Origin: Ciona savignyi
Lineage: Eukaryota > Chordata > Ascidiacea > Phlebobranchia > Cionidae
DNA length: 64,000 bases
Assembly (NCBI GenBank): GCA_000149265.1
Contig: CH003024.1
Coordinates: 597,447-661,446, forward strand
Direction of reading: 5' to 3'
Shown: piece after piece, positions 1 through 12,185 of the stretch
How the letters are laid out: each line of letters opens with the position of its first letter
How positions within the stretch are numbered: position 1 is the stretch's first letter
The notes under the pieces: model-generated
What the model was told of the DNA's origin: nothing
Seen by the model: only the letters and a program-made list of their open reading frames with translations
Database searches by the model: none
Program-made: the position numbers and the translations under genes

Positions 1-1159
1 AAGCATAGACACAGAAAGTAAACACAATACGTACACGCCCAAAATATATCCGATGTTTAATGTCATAGCGAACAGCTTACATTTTTACCCCAGATTGACT
101 CTGCCAGTAGATTTGAACGGAAATTAAACTAAAAATGAGCACGCCCAGTGCGCATGTAAAGAATTCCGTACCCCCAGTCTTCAATGGGCTAAAACTAACA
201 ACGTGAATAATTCAGATTTGCCGAGCAGACCGCCATTATGCGCTAACAATGAAGGCTATTTCTTAGAAAACTTACTTAAAGCGCGGACAAAGCACAATCA
301 TTAAGGTAGTTATAAGTTTCCTGGCCCTTTAACTTTTTATTTACCTAAGCCCTTTAACTGCTTCTGCCGTTAACTGAAAATTCTAAAAAATCAATGCATA
401 AAAAACATAAAATAAAACGCATTTAACACACATCAGTTTTCAATATTTCAACCGACATCAAAACACTCGAAAATTACAAAATGAATAAAGCGCAAAAATC
501 AATGCTCCAATTAACTAACGCAGGTTACAAAATGAACTAACGCATTTTCCATATTGGTACTTTGGCGTCTGAAATCTGCATAAAGCAGCCGTCTTTTGGC
601 AGTAAACTGGCAAACACGATTTTGCGCTGTCAACTTGAGACACTTGTAAATAATTCATGAATGTTATCTTCCCGGACGAGCATTTTAAATACAAGATTAA
701 AGGTTGGAGAGTGGTATTTTTATCTTTTCAGCCTTGCGTGAATGCCTTTATATTTTAACCTCACTTCAACCCATTTTTTTGTAAACAAATGGTTAGCTTC
801 CGTGGCCCTAGGCCCTAAAATAGCAAGTTGCCGTAAAAAGGCGCGGCCGTTGTTATAACCGAAGGTAAATAAAACGCTTCCTCAATTAGGAATTACATTG
901 ACAACTCTGTTTGAGTCAGTATATTTCTTAACCATTTACACGGAATTTAAGATGTGGGTTATGTAGTATATCTAGAAATATATAAGACTAATCACTTTCA
1001 TGACCATATATGATTATAGTTCTGATTATTCCATTATAGTTGGTTGTCCAATAAAGAATTATTAATAATAGGCTAATTATAAAAACTAAATTGTTCATTT
1101 AAAGTAGGCCTAATATTAATCAAAATGAATTGTTGATATTCAAAGCTTATACCCTACAT

Positions 1160-1215
1160 CAGCGTTTCTCAAACTATGGGTCGCGACCCACGGAATCTTG
1201 GTGGGTCGTGAAAAG
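1160..1215 (+). mobile_element. Possible hAT-type transposon terminus
   Basis: The sequence begins CAGCGTTTCTCAAACTATGG and continues into a self-complementary GGGTCGCGACCCA, a form typical of hAT terminal inverted repeats and similar to the MITE end at 28159. No matching inverted end (AGTTTGAGAAACGCTG) was found downstream, so this may be a truncated element or chance. Confidence 0.35.
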
Positions 1216-2093
1216 TTATAGAAAGCTCTGATTAACTATACTGGCTATTTCCTATACAAAAATCAAGAGGGAATTATCATAATTGTGACATCACACAATC
1301 TTGAATCGTGGCGTAAAAATATAGCACATGTTATATAAATTGTAGCCATGACAGTCAACTCTTTTGGTGGTTAAAACTAGACAGGTTGTTAAATCTCATC
1401 GTAAGTTTATTACAGCAACTTTTTAGCTCATTTTTTAAAATATAATTTTACCCGTCGTTTTACTACATTTGAACCGCAGATCCAACCCTAATTATCAGGT
1501 TTTAAAAAAATCTTATACTTTTTATGTGCGGATTCTGAGTAAATTTATTTTTTTAATGGAGTGAACGAAAATAAGACGATAAAAATGTTTGTAGAAAGAA
1601 CTTGCACAATTTAGCTTCAGTGATGGGATTCAAGAGGTTCGCATTGGTTCGGTCAAACCCGTTCTTGCAACGTCGGGATAATCACCGATCCAATTCTTGC
1701 TTTACAGACATTATACCTTTTAGGGAACCTGTTGTTAATGGGAACGATAAAAAATAGAAACTGTTCTTAAAATTTTGAATCCCATCACAGTACATAAGTA
1801 TGGCGAATTTTACAGACTAACACATTATTTATGTATGAATGTGCAGACTGCTCAAAACTTTACAGACTGATGTAAACTTGGACCACTTACCGTGAGCACG
1901 TAGAGTGTTGGCGAACACAAAATCATAACTGCCGCTATGCTGTTGCTGGTGATGCAGCGGGGTATTAGAAGACTAATCAATTTTGAAAAAAGTTTGTCAA
2001 ACCAACGCCTGTACATTGTATAGAAAAAAATTCACATATCGATGGTAACCAATAATTCTTTATCATTGGGGGGGAGCTTGAACCATTAATCAA

Positions 2094-2113
2094 GTTTAGT
2101 TTAGTTTAGTTTA
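2094..2113. repeat. (GTTTA)4 microsatellite
   Basis: Four perfect tandem GTTTA units, followed by a T-rich stretch. Confidence 0.9.
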
Positions 2114-2993
2114 TTCATTTTTTGCCCCGGTTTTTAAAAAGTTGTTTCGTAAACTGGAAACCAACCGACGGAAGAATGTCAGTAAAATCGTAGACCTAAG
2201 AACTTTAAACCTCTCTGAACTATCTGCCATTGTTTAAGGTCTTTCCGTTTTCGTTCTGTAATATTTTGATCACTCACGATTGGCTATATCTGTGGTGGAA
2301 TTTTCATCGTCTTTGTGTGCGGCGATTTCGTACATTAAACAACAGAACATTTAGCAACAAAAATATAGTCGGGAATAATATGACAGAGTTTATTATGTAT
2401 TTTAAAACCAATCACCAGCATAATGGTAGGTTAATGGGTAAACGCCTCTTGCACAAAATCTATTCTGGAGCTACGTAGCGTCATCTACCGGTAAGGACAA
2501 CTATTAAAATATCAATTTGAAGAATCATTTATATCACACATGATTTTGCAAACTTATTATTACATTTTATTAAACTTTAACAAAATGTTACACTAACATA
2601 AAAGATACTTACAACGTAAAACATATATACACGCATGTTACAGAATAAAATTAAAGTAAACGGCTTAGGCATGACAGACCAGTTCATTTCTAATTAAAAC
2701 ACACGTCGGTGAACAATATGACATAATTTACTGAAATCGGGTTTAATAAGAAATTACTGAAATCGGGTTTAAACATTTAAATTATTCCAGAGGATTGAAA
2801 CACTGTGATTGTAATACGGCGTTATCATAGGATAGGGGTAAATTGTCGATAGCAATATTTCCATCTAAGAATAAGATAGATAACTACAAACAAGAATATA
2901 CGGACATGGACGTTTGAGTTTTACTTTACTAATGGAATAACATAATCAGAGTACACAAATTGGTGTTCATTTAAAGTTCTTTATGAAAGGATT

Positions 2994-4789
2994 TCACACA
3001 GTAATGCAATCGATCGATGAGTGTTCCACTGCACCATGCAGCTCCATTTTGTCAATCGTCATCGCCATTACTGGATCACGTGGGCAAACGCAAAGCTGAA
3101 TGATGTCATCGATCTCCGATTGGTTAAGAACACGAGGCCAGATCATTGGACTTACCATTTGTCCACTGTGGAAGAAGAAAATAAGAAGAACGTAACTGAC
3201 AGTAATATGACATTAGATAATTTATGTACGGTCTCTATTGCATGTCGGTGACCGCAACATTTCATATACAAATTAAAGTTTATTTCTTGATTTAAAACAT
3301 CCGACCTAAATGATTGCGAAGCATCCAAACCACTCGCATTAACTCGGTCCTGGTCTTGTCCGAATATCATCGATCCTCCACCCCGCATTACCCTACCATT
3401 GTACGAGAAATTCCCTATGCTGGTACCATTAATAAACATTCCAACTTGTAATGTTTGTGTTGAAAACCAAACGCACATATGAGTCTGAGAAACATTTACA
3501 ATCGATAAAGATCTTACATTAAAAAGGATCGTATCAAATAGGAAGTTTGCTCTTACCCATTTGTTGGCCATATCCGGGATAGTAAATATTTTTGCATTGG
3601 TATTATCCACGTAGAAGCCGATCCGTGAACTATGCAGAATTATCCACATTTCATTATTCCGAGCATCACTGGTTGCATAGCTCAGCAAAGTGTCGCTGCT
3701 GAAGCTGGAGGTTCGAAACCACATGCAAACAGTGGCAGCAGAGAGCCGAGGCACAGTTAAACGGTACTGAATGTAATCCGTCACTTGATTAGCACGAGGG
3801 AAATTGTATACTGTGTTTGGACAACCTTTGAAAAGAAATTGAATATTTAAATACCTAAAAACAAATATAATGAACAAAATTATTGGATGTTGTAACTGTG
3901 TTGTATATTTCTTTATTATATTAACCAACCTCTCATAACAAAGCATTAATTCGTATCATTTTAACACAATACCATATATAAATACCGTTATGTTTTCTGT
4001 ATGTATTCATCGTTTTAAATTAGGATAATTCTTAGCTTACTTTTAAATATTCCATATGAATAACGATTACATAACATACCGAAAGAACTCCTTTTGAACG
4101 CCACCTCTATATTTGCGCCAATGCGGTAATATAAAGCCTCTATAAACGAAGAGTTAAAAATAGGGCGCCGTTGCGCTAAAAAACTGGTTTTGTGGCAACG
4201 AACGGGAACTCAAAACCTCAAATTTATTTTTTAAATTTAATCTTTATTTGTGCAATGCTTAATTATCTTATAACGACAAAACAATACGTCTTTTAATCCG
4301 CAAATGCTAAATCAGTAGAAAATCATCAGAAAATTATCAAGTTTATTTAATTCAAAAAAGGAGAGTGTCATTAACCGCTACTAGGGTATAATAATACTGT
4401 TCTAACCTTCAAAATATATCACCCAATGAACAACAAGATGAGCTTGCCAGCCTGTAGATTGGTCAGTGCGCTCCAGTTTGACTAAGAACCCAGTGGAGTC
4501 AATATAACCCACTGTTACATTAAATGTGTGCGGCAAAGATGGATTGTAGTTTGAAACTGATGCTTTGACGATATATGGTTCAAATTCTATGCACATGTGA
4601 TATCCTACAAATACCGTTTTCGTCATAGAATCGGAATTCGTATAAATCTCAGTTTGTCCGTTTTGGGGTGCCATATCTGCTATATATATGCAACGACTTA
4701 AAATAACATAAATATTGTTAAAATAAAATCTTACCTGCAACAGTAATGTCTAAACCACATAAAAAGACCAACAGAGCGAAGAATTTCAT
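2994..4789 (-). CDS. LP1: secreted H-type lectin-pentraxin fusion protein
   Basis: Five exons on the minus strand, in coding order 4735-4789, 4407-4676, 3557-3825, 3306-3484 and 2994-3165. Every intron is GT-AG, and the 945 nt (314 aa plus TGA) read through in frame. Residues 1-18 (MKFFALLVFLCGLDITVA) form a signal peptide. Residues 19-108 resemble an H-type lectin (hydrophobic strands, STGF motif, terminal HWVIYFE strand). Residues 109-258 are pentraxin-like: core cysteines at about 142 (VCMWF) and 202 (HMCVWFS), GQDQD near 241-245, and Asp and Gln ligands near 252 and 255. The last 57 residues carry a CVCP motif and a C-terminal Cys. Pentraxins are secreted calcium-dependent recognition proteins and H-type lectins bind GalNAc-like sugars, so a secreted sugar-binding recognition protein is the likely role. 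Intact; lectin subtype A with an NVT glycosylation sequon. A pyrimidine-rich acceptor (CCTACAG) at 4823 lies 33 nt before ATG and may be a trans-splice site. Confidence 0.87.
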
Positions 4790-6601
4790 ATTTATTTACA
4801 GATACTAAATACTAAACGTGACCTGTAGGAAAAGAGTCTTACTTCAATTCTCTATATGCACAAGTTTGATTATATAAAATACTTTTAGAGAATTAGAATT
4901 GATGCACCTTAACTAACCTCGACTATTTGTTTGAAGACCCCTTTCTCTCTCTTTATCTCTCTTATGTGACGCTTTGTTTAAAATAGCTCATACTCCCGAA
5001 TATTAGTTGGAAAGTTCTACAGAAATGCTGCGGATATTGGTGATGACATTTTGTACACACGTCATTTTGGTCCATCACAAGTCATTCACAAGTCACTCAC
5101 AGGTCACAAAGGTTAGTCGAACAAGTTATTCCTTTTTTAAGATGATATAAAAATATTTTCCGAATATCTAAAACTTTATTTCATTAACCAAAAAAAATAT
5201 ATATTTTTATTTTTTGTATAAATCAGCCTTTGGATATAAAGTGCAAATATCCGAAAGAACTTTATATTTCTATTTATTACACTTCTATTTTTAATTATTG
5301 TATTAATCAGTCTTTGCATATAAAGTGTAAATACGCGAAAGGACTCAACCGCAGTAAGATGCTGTCGTTAAAAACGTTGACACTGCATTTTTTTAATACC
5401 ATGATCCCATATACAGAAGCAGTTAATCGCTCCATAGGTTTAAAAATAAGAGCGAAGCGCTGTCTTCGTACCAACTGACCCTGATTGTGTCGCGAGAAGT
5501 CTCCTTCTTGTGCAGGAATACACGCGATAAGTATTGGGTTGTACTGATAACTTTAGGACATTTTTTGGTGATTGATTTGTGACTAATAACGTGTTTAAAT
5601 GTCAGGGATAATTGTTCCGCTTTTTTACCGGGTTAAAGTTTGAATTAGGGCTGCAATGATATATCAATAATAGCGAAACTATCCGCACCACTTAGCTACG
5701 TTAACGAGTATTAAACGAGTATAAAGACTATTCTTTTATTAGATAAACTATGCATAAAATTCGAACCCAATATGGGATCGTCTGTTACACGCACCAACAG
5801 CGTCTTCTACCGGTTAACAAAACTAATAAAATATAAATTCGTGGAAAACTGTTCTCTTCACACATGATTTTGCAAACTCGTAATTACATTTTATTGAACT
5901 TTAACGAACCTACATAAAGGATATATACAATCTAAAAATAACATTTAATTAAACATGTTACATGTTAAAGTAATATTAACTCAAAAGGTAAACAGACCGA
6001 AAAAATGAGTGGAAACGCATATCATAAAATATAGTGATTAAACTACACAGTTATTTCTTGAAAACTGGTTAACTTTCACTTAAATGATACGTTGGCGACC
6101 AAATTGACAGGATGAAAATTAGGACAAGAAACTTAAATTCGGATTAAGACATTTAGATTTAATCCATTATAATAAAAACACCGCGCTTTTAACACGACTT
6201 TATCATAGCTCATTTCAAAATTCTCGTTCAAGTTATTTTTTTAAATGTTAAAATCCTTACACCGAAACTTGAAACTTGGTAAAACTGAGTTAATTTTGGT
6301 GGGCAAATTAAAGTTTTTTGTTAAAAGTGAAATTTTCCATAGTAAGGTTTCCACCAAAGAGTTAATTGCATAAAAAAGGTAGGATATTATATTAATGTTT
6401 ATCCTCGTGATTGGGAAAATGCAAGGTGCGTTAACACACGGGTAAGTCAGATCACTTCGCGCCCACCGTCGAGTTACCGGAGCTACTGCAGTGTGTCAAG
6501 AATAAGAAGAATCGGACTTTTAAGTTTTGCTTCACTAATCAAACGTTAAATTTCCGTTCAAAAAATTATTTTCACATCCGAACGCTCTTCAGGTGAGAAT
6601 T
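4790..6601. other. Intergenic between LP1 and LP2
   Basis: AT-rich. It contains the presumed LP1 5' region, a CT-rich run near 4940-4970 and, from about 5800, the 3' flank of the LP2 duplicon (a CTACCGGTTAA motif). A degraded minus-strand SINE-A fragment lies near 6425-6505. The open frame at 5230-5478 shows no domain and is not supported as a gene. Confidence 0.6.
6425..6505 (-). mobile_element. SINE-A fragment (degraded)
   Basis: The reverse complement matches the 3' half of the SINE-A copies (GGTAACCCGACGGTGGGCGC, then TGTGTTAAC). The tRNA-like head is missing. Confidence 0.55.
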
Positions 6602-8852
6602 TCATAAAGTAACGCAGTTGCTAAACAAGTATTCCGCTGCACCATGCAGCTCCATTTTGTCAATCGTCATCGCCATTACTTGATCACGTGGGCAAACACA
6701 GAACTGAATGATGTCATCGATTTCCGATTGGTCAAGAACACGAGGCCATATCATTGGACTCATGATATGTCCCCTGTGGAAAAAAAAGAAGAACGTAAGT
6801 AACAGTATTCGGACATTAGATAATTACTTTACGGTGTCTATTGCAGAGAGGTGACTGCCACGTTTTGTATACAAATGAGGCTTTATTGATTGATTTAAAA
6901 CATCCTACCTGAATGATTGTGAAGCATCCAAACGACCCGCATTAACTTTGTCCTGTTCTTGTCCGAATATCATCGATCCTCCACCTCGCATTACCCCACC
7001 ACTGTACGCATGACTCCCTACGCTGGTACCATTGATGAACATTCCAAGTTTTGACGTTTTTGTTGAAAACCAAACGCACATATGAGTCTAAGGGACAATT
7101 ACATTTTGTTATAATGCTATTGTGTGTTTTAATAATATCTACTTCATATAATCCAAGGTTCCCATCGTACACAAAAGGGAATTTTACCTTTGTCTTTTTT
7201 TTTTCTTTTTTTTTTGCGTAACGCTGGTGACAGGCATGTCCGGTGGCCAGGTGATTGGGTAGAACATGTTACGAAATCAGGTTAAGACTTTCAGGAATCC
7301 TAACAGGCTTGCTCATAATTTGCCTCGATTTATTTAAAAACCCAGGGGCAATTCCCGGTATTGGGAAAAATGTAAAAAATAAATTCAACATTTTATACTT
7401 TATCACCGATATCTCTGGATTAAAAATGAATATTTACTCTAATTTTCTACAAAAATTACAACACAAATCGGCAAAATATTTAAATTAATTTTTTTTTGAA
7501 AATAACTTAAAACAGAAATGAAATAAAGTCTAAATTGTAATTTGATACTTCCAGAACTACGCGTTTTGTAAGTGATCCTGTTGTGCAATGTCTGGTGTAG
7601 TTGCGCCGTGCAGAGATGTAATAAAACATATTTGGTAAATCATAGATGAACTCGCTTAACCCCTTGATTATTATATAAATAATTAACTTAGAAAAATTAT
7701 GCATATTTTCAAGATATTGTTATAACAAATTGTTGAGATAAAAAATTGTTATTGAAATCGTTCAGATGTTTTGAAAATGAATCGTATAATTCCTAAACTA
7801 TTGCTCTTAATTATGTTTAGCAATATAGGTGAAGTAAAACAATTTTGGTTCGGATTGCGCAAAGAGAAAGTTTACTTACTACTTCACCAGTTTTCAGCAT
7901 GATCACTATTTCATTATGCAACTTCACCCATTTATTCGACATGTCCGGGCTGAGAAATTTTACTTTTTTACCGTCCATGTGAAAGTTCACTTGTCCAGAA
8001 GTTTTCAGTATGATCATCATTTCATTCTTCCGCTCGATGGTTGCATAGCTCAGCAAACAGTCACCGGTGAAGCTGAAGGTTCGAAACCACATGCAAACAG
8101 TGGCAGCAGAGAGGCTAGGCACAGTTAAACGATATCGAATGTAATCCGTTACTTGATCAGTACGAGGGAAATTGTATACCTCGCTTGGACAACCTTTGGA
8201 AGAAATTGAATATATAAAAAAAAAAAATATATATATAACGATAATTATATTTAACAAGAAAAAAAAACAATGTTTGTAAAGAATAGTTTTTTATTGAACG
8301 TTTGTTTTTGTTTAAGTTATTAACCGAAACTAAATAGATGTTAATAAAATAAATTAGTTGAAATTCAGCAAAAATTTCGAACTTTAAAGGTGGACATACA
8401 TTTCAAATAAACAACAGTTATATTTCTTTTAACTTGAAAATGGTTATAAATAATAAAACTGTACTAACCTTCAAAATATATCAACCAATGAACAACAAGA
8501 TGAGCTTGCCAGCCTGTAAACTGGTCAGTACGTTCCAGTTTGACCCAAAACCCAGATGAATCAATATCACCCACGGTTAGTTTAAATGTGTACGGCAAAG
8601 ATGGATGGTAGGTCGTAACTGATGCGTGGACGATAAAAGGAACCAAATTTATGCACATTTGATAGCTTATAAACTCCATTTTCGTCCCAGAATCCGAATT
8701 CGAATGAATTTCAGTTTTTCCCTGCTGAGGAGTCATTTCTGCCATATAATGGCGAGGATGTTAAAATCACATAATATATTCTTGCAAAAAGGCTTACCTG
8801 CAACAAAAATGTCCAATCCACAAACAATGACCAACAGAGCGAAGAATTTCAT
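6602..8852 (-). CDS. LP2: H-type lectin-pentraxin fusion protein
   Basis: Exons 8798-8852, 8469-8738, 7928-8193, 6909-7087 and 6602-6773 give 942 nt (313 aa) in frame. Signal peptide MKFFALLVIVCGLDIFVA. The lectin exon is subtype B (SYQMCI, SSGFWVKLERTD). Pentraxin exon 3 is one codon shorter than in most paralogues. It has Lys-Asn where C-reactive protein has Asp60-Asn61, but it keeps a canonical GQEQD calcium motif, then LDASQSF. It ends NCVTL. The exon 3 donor is GTGAAG rather than the usual GTAAGA/GTACGA. Intron 3 is stretched by a dispersed repeat (about 7190-7480). Just inside the donor, intron 3 holds a degraded copy of part of exon 3 (about 7871-7925). Confidence 0.85.
7190..7450 (+). 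repeat. Dispersed repeat, also at 10765-11010
   Basis: Both copies share GACAGGCATGTCCG, TGGGTAGAAC, CTTTAGGAATC-like and TTATCACCGGTAT-like segments in the same order. The LP2 copy follows a T-rich run at 7193-7215. It may be an old tRNA-like SINE, but the internal promoter boxes are too degraded to be sure. Confidence 0.55.
7871..7925 (-). repeat. Intronic partial duplicate of LP2 exon 3
   Basis: Reading the minus strand, the start of intron 3 contains AATGAAATAGTGATCATGCT followed by GAAAACT. This parallels AATGAAATGATGATCATACT plus GAAAACT inside exon 3 near 7991-8035. It looks like a local duplication adjoining the donor. Confidence 0.6.
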
Positions 8853-8904
8853 AATAATTTACTCTGGAAAATATTAAACGTGACCTTTAGCAAAGGATAT
8901 CGAC

Positions 8905-9205
8905 CGATTAGTTCGGTTGATTACTAAGTCGCATTTCAGCCTAAGGGTTGCAGCCAAACTGTTCAGTGGCTTCTCGGCTTTGTCCTTGGCAAGCCACTTA
9001 ACGGACATTGCCTGAACCCAGTCAAATAATCGGTTCTACAAAACTAAAGGAATGACAGAATTATACACAATACACTGCAGTAGCTCTGGTAACCCGACAA
9101 CGGGCGCGCGCTGATCGGACGATTGCGGTGTGTAAACGCCCCTTCGGTTTTCCTATTCCCCGGGTCTATACATGAATATTCTATTCTATGCTATCCTATT
9201 CATAT
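8905..9205 (+). mobile_element. SINE-A copy, 5' flank of LP2
   Basis: A degraded tRNA-like head is followed by TGTCCTTGGCAAGCCACTTA, CATTGCCTGAACCCAG, GGTAACCCGACAACGGGCGC and an ATTCTATTC/TATCC-type tail. It lies between the LP2 start and the upstream motifs conserved in other LP copies, so it probably inserted into the promoter-proximal region after the gene duplicated. Confidence 0.75.
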
Positions 9206-9422
9206 TTAACCTTTTGGAAAACGACACTTCTTCATTACGAATAAGTTTGGTTACATAAAATACTTCTAGGTACATAACGTTGATGCATCTCAACTAACCT
9301 TGTCTATTTGTATTAACACCGCTCTCTTGCGAGGTAATATTGCAAACAGCTTAATCCCAAATATTAGTTGGAAGGTTTTAAATTAAGACTCGCAGATTCA
9401 AGAGAAAAGCTACGGATGTTGG

Positions 9423-9456
9423 TGATGTCATTTACTACACCATTGCATTTACGTCA
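9423..9456 (-). promoter_or_regulatory. Paired CRE/AP-1-like motifs upstream of LP2
   Basis: TGATGTCA (9423-9430) and TTACGTCA (9449-9456) lie 26 bp apart. The same pair recurs 280-300 bp before LP3 and LP4. Here a SINE has pushed it to about 600 bp before the start. Binding by ATF/CREB-type factors is inference. Confidence 0.4.
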
Positions 9457-10309
9457 CTAAGGTTAGCCAAACAAGCAACTTCGTACCTGTTAGACTTTAT
9501 TACATAAAAAAAAACATTTTATTCATATATTATCAATTATATTATTTAGCCGTATATCGGGTATAAAATGTAAATGCACATTCCGGAAGAACTTGAAAAT
9601 AGTTAATTGCTGTCGTTGTAAACTTTGCAATTGTGGCAAACGTGATGTCTTTGACACTGCATTTGTGGCAAACCATGATCAACATAATAAACAATCCCTT
9701 GTTGGCTAGTATTTAACTTAACCCTAAAGCCACTGCAAAGAATTCAATAGTTTGGAAAATATTTGTCCGTTAAACGCGAGGTCGTAGCAACTGACCGATT
9801 AATATACGCCATTATTTTTGTCAACAAGCAAAATGCAGCCATAGATCTATATAATAATTGGTGGTAGACTCTGCAGGTTGAAAATTTTACAAAGCATATA
9901 ATTAAAACATTTGGTTTGATTTAATGCCGTGCCTTAACTTCAGTGAATAACTAAAAGCATTATTGACTCATATTTCCACCAATTACAGCAATAAGTACTG
10001 TTGTGAAACAGTCACCTCTTAATATATCTCTTGTATTAGTTACATTACATAACTATACTTTTTTAAATACATTGACAATTTCGATTTAAGTGTAATAGTG
10101 AATTAATATTTTGTGTAAGATTAACATTAAGCGGATGTCTACCTAGCGTTGTAGCCATTCCGCAGTAGCAGAAATGCTATTGCTGGATGGATGAAAACGC
10201 AATGTCCTCGACAACCCTGGTTAGAAAGACCGTATTTCAATAAAATGTAATGTGCTGTTGTGCGATTTGTACTCGTAAACCAAAAGCATAAGTCGCCGAG
10301 CAGCGCATA

Positions 10310-10490
10310 TTGTATATATATATAGTTGGTTTATGTATCGTTCGCGTTAACCATTCGGAAACGACCATACTCGATAAAGCAAGTTTTTTTTTTTTTTACC
10401 GAGCCAAGGACCGTTATTTTGTATAAGAGTCGGTATATGTATCGGTCGCGTTAACCATTTGGCCACACGACCGTACACGATAAAGCAAGT
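10310..10490 (-). mobile_element. Two SINE-B 5'-end fragments
   Basis: On the minus strand, two tRNA-like heads (a GGTCGTGTGGCCAAATGGTT type with ACGCGACCGATACATATACC) lie in tandem about 115 bp apart around a poly-T tract at 10385-10398. Confidence 0.6.
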
Positions 10491-10764
10491 TAATTGTGTT
10501 TATAGGACAGGCACTTAGGCGACATCTCGCGGACCTAGTGAACTATTGCGTACTCCTAGAATTAAGGTTTTAAGATAATCTGACTGTAACGAAAGCGCCT
10601 TTTTCCGGTCCTTTACTGAAGTTAACTAAAAAAAGTGCTTGATAGTAATGACGTTATTAAATGTCCAGGATAAAATTTTATTCGGCTGAACACAACCTTA
10701 CATAGAGGTACTCACCAGCAGCGTCATCTACCGGTAAAGGTAACTATTAAAATGTGAATTCGTA

Positions 10765-11010
10765 GAGCGTCACGCTGTTGACAGGCATGTCCGATCACTA
10801 GGTAATGGGTAGAACGGGTAATCTAGTCATAACGAAACTTTTAGGAATCGTAACTGGCATGCCGATAGTTTATCTCGAAGTTCAATTTTCCAAAAAAAAC
10901 AGAAATCGGGAAAAATGTAAAAGAAAGGCAAATGTTTCAGCATTTTCTGCGTTATCACCGGTATGTGCTTTCAATTACCCAGGGTACTCCGGGCCTCAAT
11001 TCCGTTATAA
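10765..11010 (+). repeat. Dispersed repeat, second copy
   Basis: Same orientation and order of shared blocks as 7190-7450, including GACAGGCATGTCCG and TGGGTAGAACG. Confidence 0.5.
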
Positions 11011-12185
11011 CTGAGATGAAAACCTAAAACTAAGATAAGTATGTGCAAAATGTAAATACGAACAAAAAAAGATGACCCAGACTTATAACCTATTTCCGAG
11101 AAATCCCCATTTATTAAATTCCACTGAAAACATTGATTAGTCACATTTACGCTTTATAAAATAAGGAAGAAAGTGTCAATAGCGTTTAATCTTTTTGTAG
11201 TGTTAGCTAATAAGGTTTGAATCTACTTTTTCGAGAGACTCACAAATATAAGCACGACTGTGGTTTTGGTGAATGCTCAGCACTAGTTATTCTATAACAT
11301 CCAATATTTCGGAACTGGTAAGGATTATAGACTTTATATTGAAAGAAAAGTTGTAGGTGAATAAAATAAACGGAGAATAGTAAAAACGGACACTACATAC
11401 CAAGCATGTTATCACAGAAAATCCGTTAAAATATTTATAATTCATAACGTACTACAATACACTATTACCACGTATATAAATCAGCTAAACTAAACCGTTA
11501 AACCAATACAAAAGGATAGGGAATTTCAACGCTAACAAAAAAGCTTCGGATACCTCATACCCACCATAGTCCATTTTCGGGAAATGACTTATCACTTAAC
11601 TTCACTCAAACCACCGATTAGTCTGGTTTTATTCCCATAACAACAGGAATGAACTAATAAGTTAAACTTTTTTGTATTAGTTAAAATGTGTTAGATATGT
11701 AGTGACAAACTTTGTGTTAAATCACGCCAGGGAAACTCCCACCAAGCACAATTTTTAATTTTCCTTGTTTCTATTACCATCTTTTATTATTATACCAACG
11801 TGATCAATTTATTTAGAAAACATGGATATTAGGTTTGAATTGATAATTCGGGAACAATTTAGATTGATTTCTGCTTGCAGAAAATTAAACGCAATTCCCA
11901 TTTATATAGGATATGCCAAGGGCGATGAATTAGTTAGTCGATAATATACGGTACACTCAACAGTTTTTTTTAATAATGGAGATTCACAGGTAGAATTTAT
12001 TTCACTGGGACAGTGTAAAGTTTCCTATTTAAAGGTAAATTGTACATATTATGGTATACATCAAAGAGTAATTTAGCATCAATCAAGAATGCACAGACAT
12101 AGACTTTTGAGTTTTACTTCACCATAGGATAATGCATTCGAAAACACAAATTGGTAGTAAGTTAAACTTTCTTTAGGAGAGTATT

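Larger units (their letters stand above)
1..2993. other. Intergenic, no gene recognised
   Basis: AT-rich with stops in all frames; no exon of either gene family was found. It holds a possible hAT transposon end at 1160 and a (GTTTA)4 microsatellite at 2094-2113. From about 2480 the sequence (a CATCTACCGGTAA motif followed by AT-rich DNA) matches the 3' flank of other LP genes, for example near 10720, 17280, 26290 and 40800. That marks the start of the array duplicon. The short open frame at 2230-2478 has no recognisable domain or paralogue. Confidence 0.6.
8853..12185. other. Intergenic between LP2 and LP3
   Basis: It contains a SINE-A copy close to the LP2 start (8905-9205), paired CRE-like motifs at 9423-9456, a degraded form of the array's CGCGAG element near 9776, two SINE-B fragments (10310-10490), the dispersed repeat (10765-11010) and the LP3 3' flank from about 12000. 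The rest is AT-rich with no recognised gene. Confidence 0.6.

Noticed and set aside
2230..2478. 82-codon frame as a gene
   Set aside because: No domain, no paralogue in the other duplicons, and the composition matches the surrounding AT-rich DNA.
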